NCBI GenBank assembly: GCA_046727435.1
Contig: JBKPCR010000538.1
Span: 1 to 25,345, forward strand
Direction of reading: 5' to 3'
Origin: CAVPRW01 sp046727435 [NCBI: bacterium]
GTDB lineage: Bacteria > Tectomicrobia > Entotheonellia > J063
DNA length: 25,345 bases
The position numbers and the translations under genes were made by a program. Below are positions 23,664 through 25,345 of this stretch, one piece after another. The notes below the pieces were generated by a model. It was given only the letters and a program-made list of their open reading frames with translations, was not told the origin of the DNA and did not search any database. How positions within the stretch are numbered: position 1 is the stretch's first letter; every line of letters begins with the position of its first letter.

Positions 23664-24686
23664 CTAAAAATAAAAATTGGCCTTCACGTCAATGGAGGAG
23701 GATGGCTCTTGAGCGGCCTCATGCAACCGCTGCAACACAAATTGGCGCAGCTCAAGCAGCGAGGCTCGGCCCTGGGAACTGGTCCAGAGAGCTAGCTGCG
23801 AGAGGTGATTGTCCAGAATGGACGCCGCCTGTGGTGTCCCGATTCCCAGACGAAGACAGGTCCAAAGCATCACGCTACCGTTAGTCTCGGGCCGAGCGAA
23901 AGCGCCATGGCCTGAGAAATCCGGCTCCTGAGTCAGACGCGTGATCTCTCCAACAAGGGATCCCGCCATCACCCCTTCGACGAACGGCACGGCCTCGACG
24001 CCATAGCGATAAATCTCAGGGCCTACCCAGGGTAGGCGCTCCCATGTGCGCTCGACCATCAGCTCGCAGACCCTGCGGGAATAGACCTTATAGCCACTGT
24101 GGAGATCGGGATAGTCACCCGACAGCGAGAAATACCGCGTATTCAGCACCTGCTGACGTTGTGCCAGGGCGAAGCGCAGGGCGTCGATCAGCACCCGATT
24201 CAGCAGCGTTTCAAACTCTCCACGAATCCACCCCAAGGCCCGATGGGGATGGTTCCTGCGACCGACGACGATCACCCTATCTGTGTCCCCATCGGCTCGC
24301 AAGGCCAGTGCCATGCGCATGAGATTAACGAGATCGTTCAGCACGTGATCGCCATCGGCATCGCGGGTGATCAGATACTCCAGACCATCCCTTTCTAGGA
24401 ACCACTGCGTGCCACGTAAGACCGCAGCCCCCTTCCCTCCATTCTCAGCGCTGTAGAGCACATCGAACGCCTGTCCGTGGCGCTGCCGACAGGCTGTCTG
24501 CAAGTCCTGCACAACTGCATAGCTGCGGGCATCGCCATCGACCACCAGTACCACGTGCTCCCACGGTAGGTAATGTTCACAATCGTGCAGAGTGTCAAGC
24601 AGGGTTTCCCGGACCTGGTCGTCGGATAGGGTGGGTGGAAACCATACCGGGATGAGCATTCCTAAAGAGTGGCGCATGACGTCCAT
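23664..24686 (-). CDS. Glycosyltransferase family 2-like protein (GT-A fold)
   Basis: 340 residues from ATG 24686. The frame is open to 24722, and ATG 24677 or 24659 are also possible; no clear ribosome site decides. It starts MLIPVWFPPTLSDDQV, typical of GT-A enzymes. VLVVDGD (46-52) supplies the first acidic loop, YSAENGGKGAAVLRGTQWF (78-96) resembles the N-GK loop of polyprenol-phosphate transferases, and LITRDADGDHVL (105-116) is the likely metal-binding DxD. A long C-terminal half with LSGDYPDLHSGYKVYSRRVC and no membrane helix follows. It probably transfers a sugar from a nucleotide donor in the cytoplasm; donor and acceptor are unknown. It lies 123 bp downstream of the MT-A70 gene, and no other glycan gene is near. 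Confidence 0.7.
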   Translation of the reverse strand: MDVMRHSLGMLIPVWFPPTLSDDQVRETLLDTLHDCEHYLPWEHVVLVVDGDARSYAVVQDLQTACRQRHGQAFDVLYSAENGGKGAAVLRGTQWFLERDGLEYLITRDADGDHVLNDLVNLMRMALALRADGDTDRVIVVGRRNHPHRALGWIRGEFETLLNRVLIDALRFALAQRQQVLNTRYFSLSGDYPDLHSGYKVYSRRVCELMVERTWERLPWVGPEIYRYGVEAVPFVEGVMAGSLVGEITRLTQEPDFSGHGAFARPETNGSVMLWTCLRLGIGTPQAASILDNHLSQLALWTSSQGRASLLELRQFVLQRLHEAAQEPSSSIDVKANFYF

Positions 24687-24809
24687 AAACTGCAGATTTG
24701 TCTGCACGATCCTTGCCTGCACGGATTGTTGGTATACTCTGATTCAGCCCCTTGGAAGGCTCGCCCATCCATATGAAGGGAAGTTTTACGCAGGCTGATG
24801 GTCAAGGGG

Positions 24810-25345
24810 CTAGTGGTCGGTCATCGCCTCTTGTGGGGCCATGATTGCACGGTTACGAGCCCATGTTGTGCACTGTCGAGCCCCAGTATCGGGTGGATAT
24901 AGTAGCCGGTGCTGTTGATATGTGTCCAGTTCATCCCCCCACTGCCTCCATCCGTCCATCCGGTCTCGCGCAAACAATTCAAGATATGGACCGGGACTAC
25001 ACCGGGCAATGAGGTCATACACGGCCATCGGTTTACGCGAATGTTCACCCTTCCGACTCATGAATAGATTCACTTGCGTCCTGCCTGACTCGAGGGTTCG
25101 CAAGTTGCCCTTCACGCCAAACAATAACAGCTCTGTCACATTTCTGAAGTAGAAGCCGACCCCCCGGCCATCAGGGCCGCCGTCTTTGCGTATCTTGTAC
25201 CAGACGATGTTCGTCTTGTAGGTAAACCCCCAGGTCTTCATGATGGTCAGTGCCTCAAGGAGCAGCGCGTTAGGACACCAGAGATACAGGTGACTCCTGG
25301 GCAGGGCGAACATCTCAACCGGTAGCGCGGCGATCTCCTCAAAAC
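24810..25345 (-). CDS. MT-A70 family adenine methyltransferase, C-terminal part (cut by window edge)
   Basis: About 178 residues are visible and the 5' end lies beyond the window. The sequence FEEIAALPVEMFALPRSHLY, then LWCPNALLLEALTIMKTWGF and YKTNIVWYK, matches MT-A70/IME4-type N6-adenine methyltransferases. So does the end GPYLELFARDRMDGWRQWGDE, whose PYLELFARxxxxGWxxWG block is diagnostic. The DPPW catalytic motif should be just outside the window. Bacterial members act on DNA and occur in phages, mobile elements and restriction-like loci. The stop is followed by a 24-residue-equivalent gap of no note and then the glycosyltransferase gene on the same strand. Confidence 0.85.
   Translation of the reverse strand, partial: FEEIAALPVEMFALPRSHLYLWCPNALLLEALTIMKTWGFTYKTNIVWYKIRKDGGPDGRGVGFYFRNVTELLLFGVKGNLRTLESGRTQVNLFMSRKGEHSRKPMAVYDLIARCSPGPYLELFARDRMDGWRQWGDELDTYQQHRLLYPPDTGARQCTTWARNRAIMAPQEAMTDH

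Noticed and set aside
23441-23884. 147-residue plus frame after the secreted-protein fragment
   Set aside because: The second half is antisense to the glycosyltransferase gene and the first half has no recognisable features.
1-25345. CRISPR array, tRNA or rRNA genes
   Set aside because: No regularly spaced direct repeats and no cloverleaf or rRNA-like sequence were recognised by eye.

Overview
The window is a mosaic from a GC-rich bacterium, most likely an uncultured soil or symbiont lineage. Large cyclase-ATPase-TPR regulators, a MmgE/PrpD enzyme, flavoprotein and thiamine-diphosphate enzymes, UPF0175/DUF3368 and HEPN two-gene modules and Uma2 nucleases together recall Candidatus Entotheonella/Tectomicrobia, Rokubacteria-like and some Desulfobacterota genomes. 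That placement is an inference from gene content; no rRNA or tRNA gene is visible to test it.

Left part (1-7540). A cut thiamine-diphosphate enzyme (minus) faces a UPF0175/PIN toxin-antitoxin-like pair (plus). Then come a 147-bp inverted-repeat element, a Uma2 endonuclease and a 1147-residue cyclase-AAA-TPR regulator (both minus), a BNR/Asp-box gene remnant, and a HEPN gene overlapping a small unrecognised gene (plus). A repeat of about 212 bp lies just upstream of both two-gene plus-strand modules (431-643 and 6501-6712).

Middle part (7550-14400). Minus-strand metabolic genes: MmgE/PrpD and a FAD-dependent oxidoreductase (probably co-transcribed), a SthA-type transhydrogenase and a SAM methyltransferase. 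The spaces between them hold relics: an unrecognised open stretch, a short-chain dehydrogenase piece, a half attC-like site, an antitoxin piece and an IS6-family transposase remnant.

Right part (14400-25345). A graveyard of insertion sequences and probably defence-related genes. It contains an IS3 fragment joined to an IS630 fragment, a complete but inactivated IS3 element with recognisable ends, and a large conserved gene interrupted by an IS630 fragment whose predicted nuclease core is lost. A GC-rich block ends in a good attC-like site. An intact MFS exporter follows, directly abutted by a truncated and frameshifted SF1 helicase, then a second attC-like site and a fragment of a secreted beta-rich protein. 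The window ends with a glycosyltransferase-like gene and a cut MT-A70 adenine methyltransferase (both minus).

The two most unusual signals are the shared element upstream of two unrelated toxin-antitoxin-like modules, and the attC-like sites in the same orientation that bracket a 3.8-kb MFS plus helicase segment with no integrase in view.
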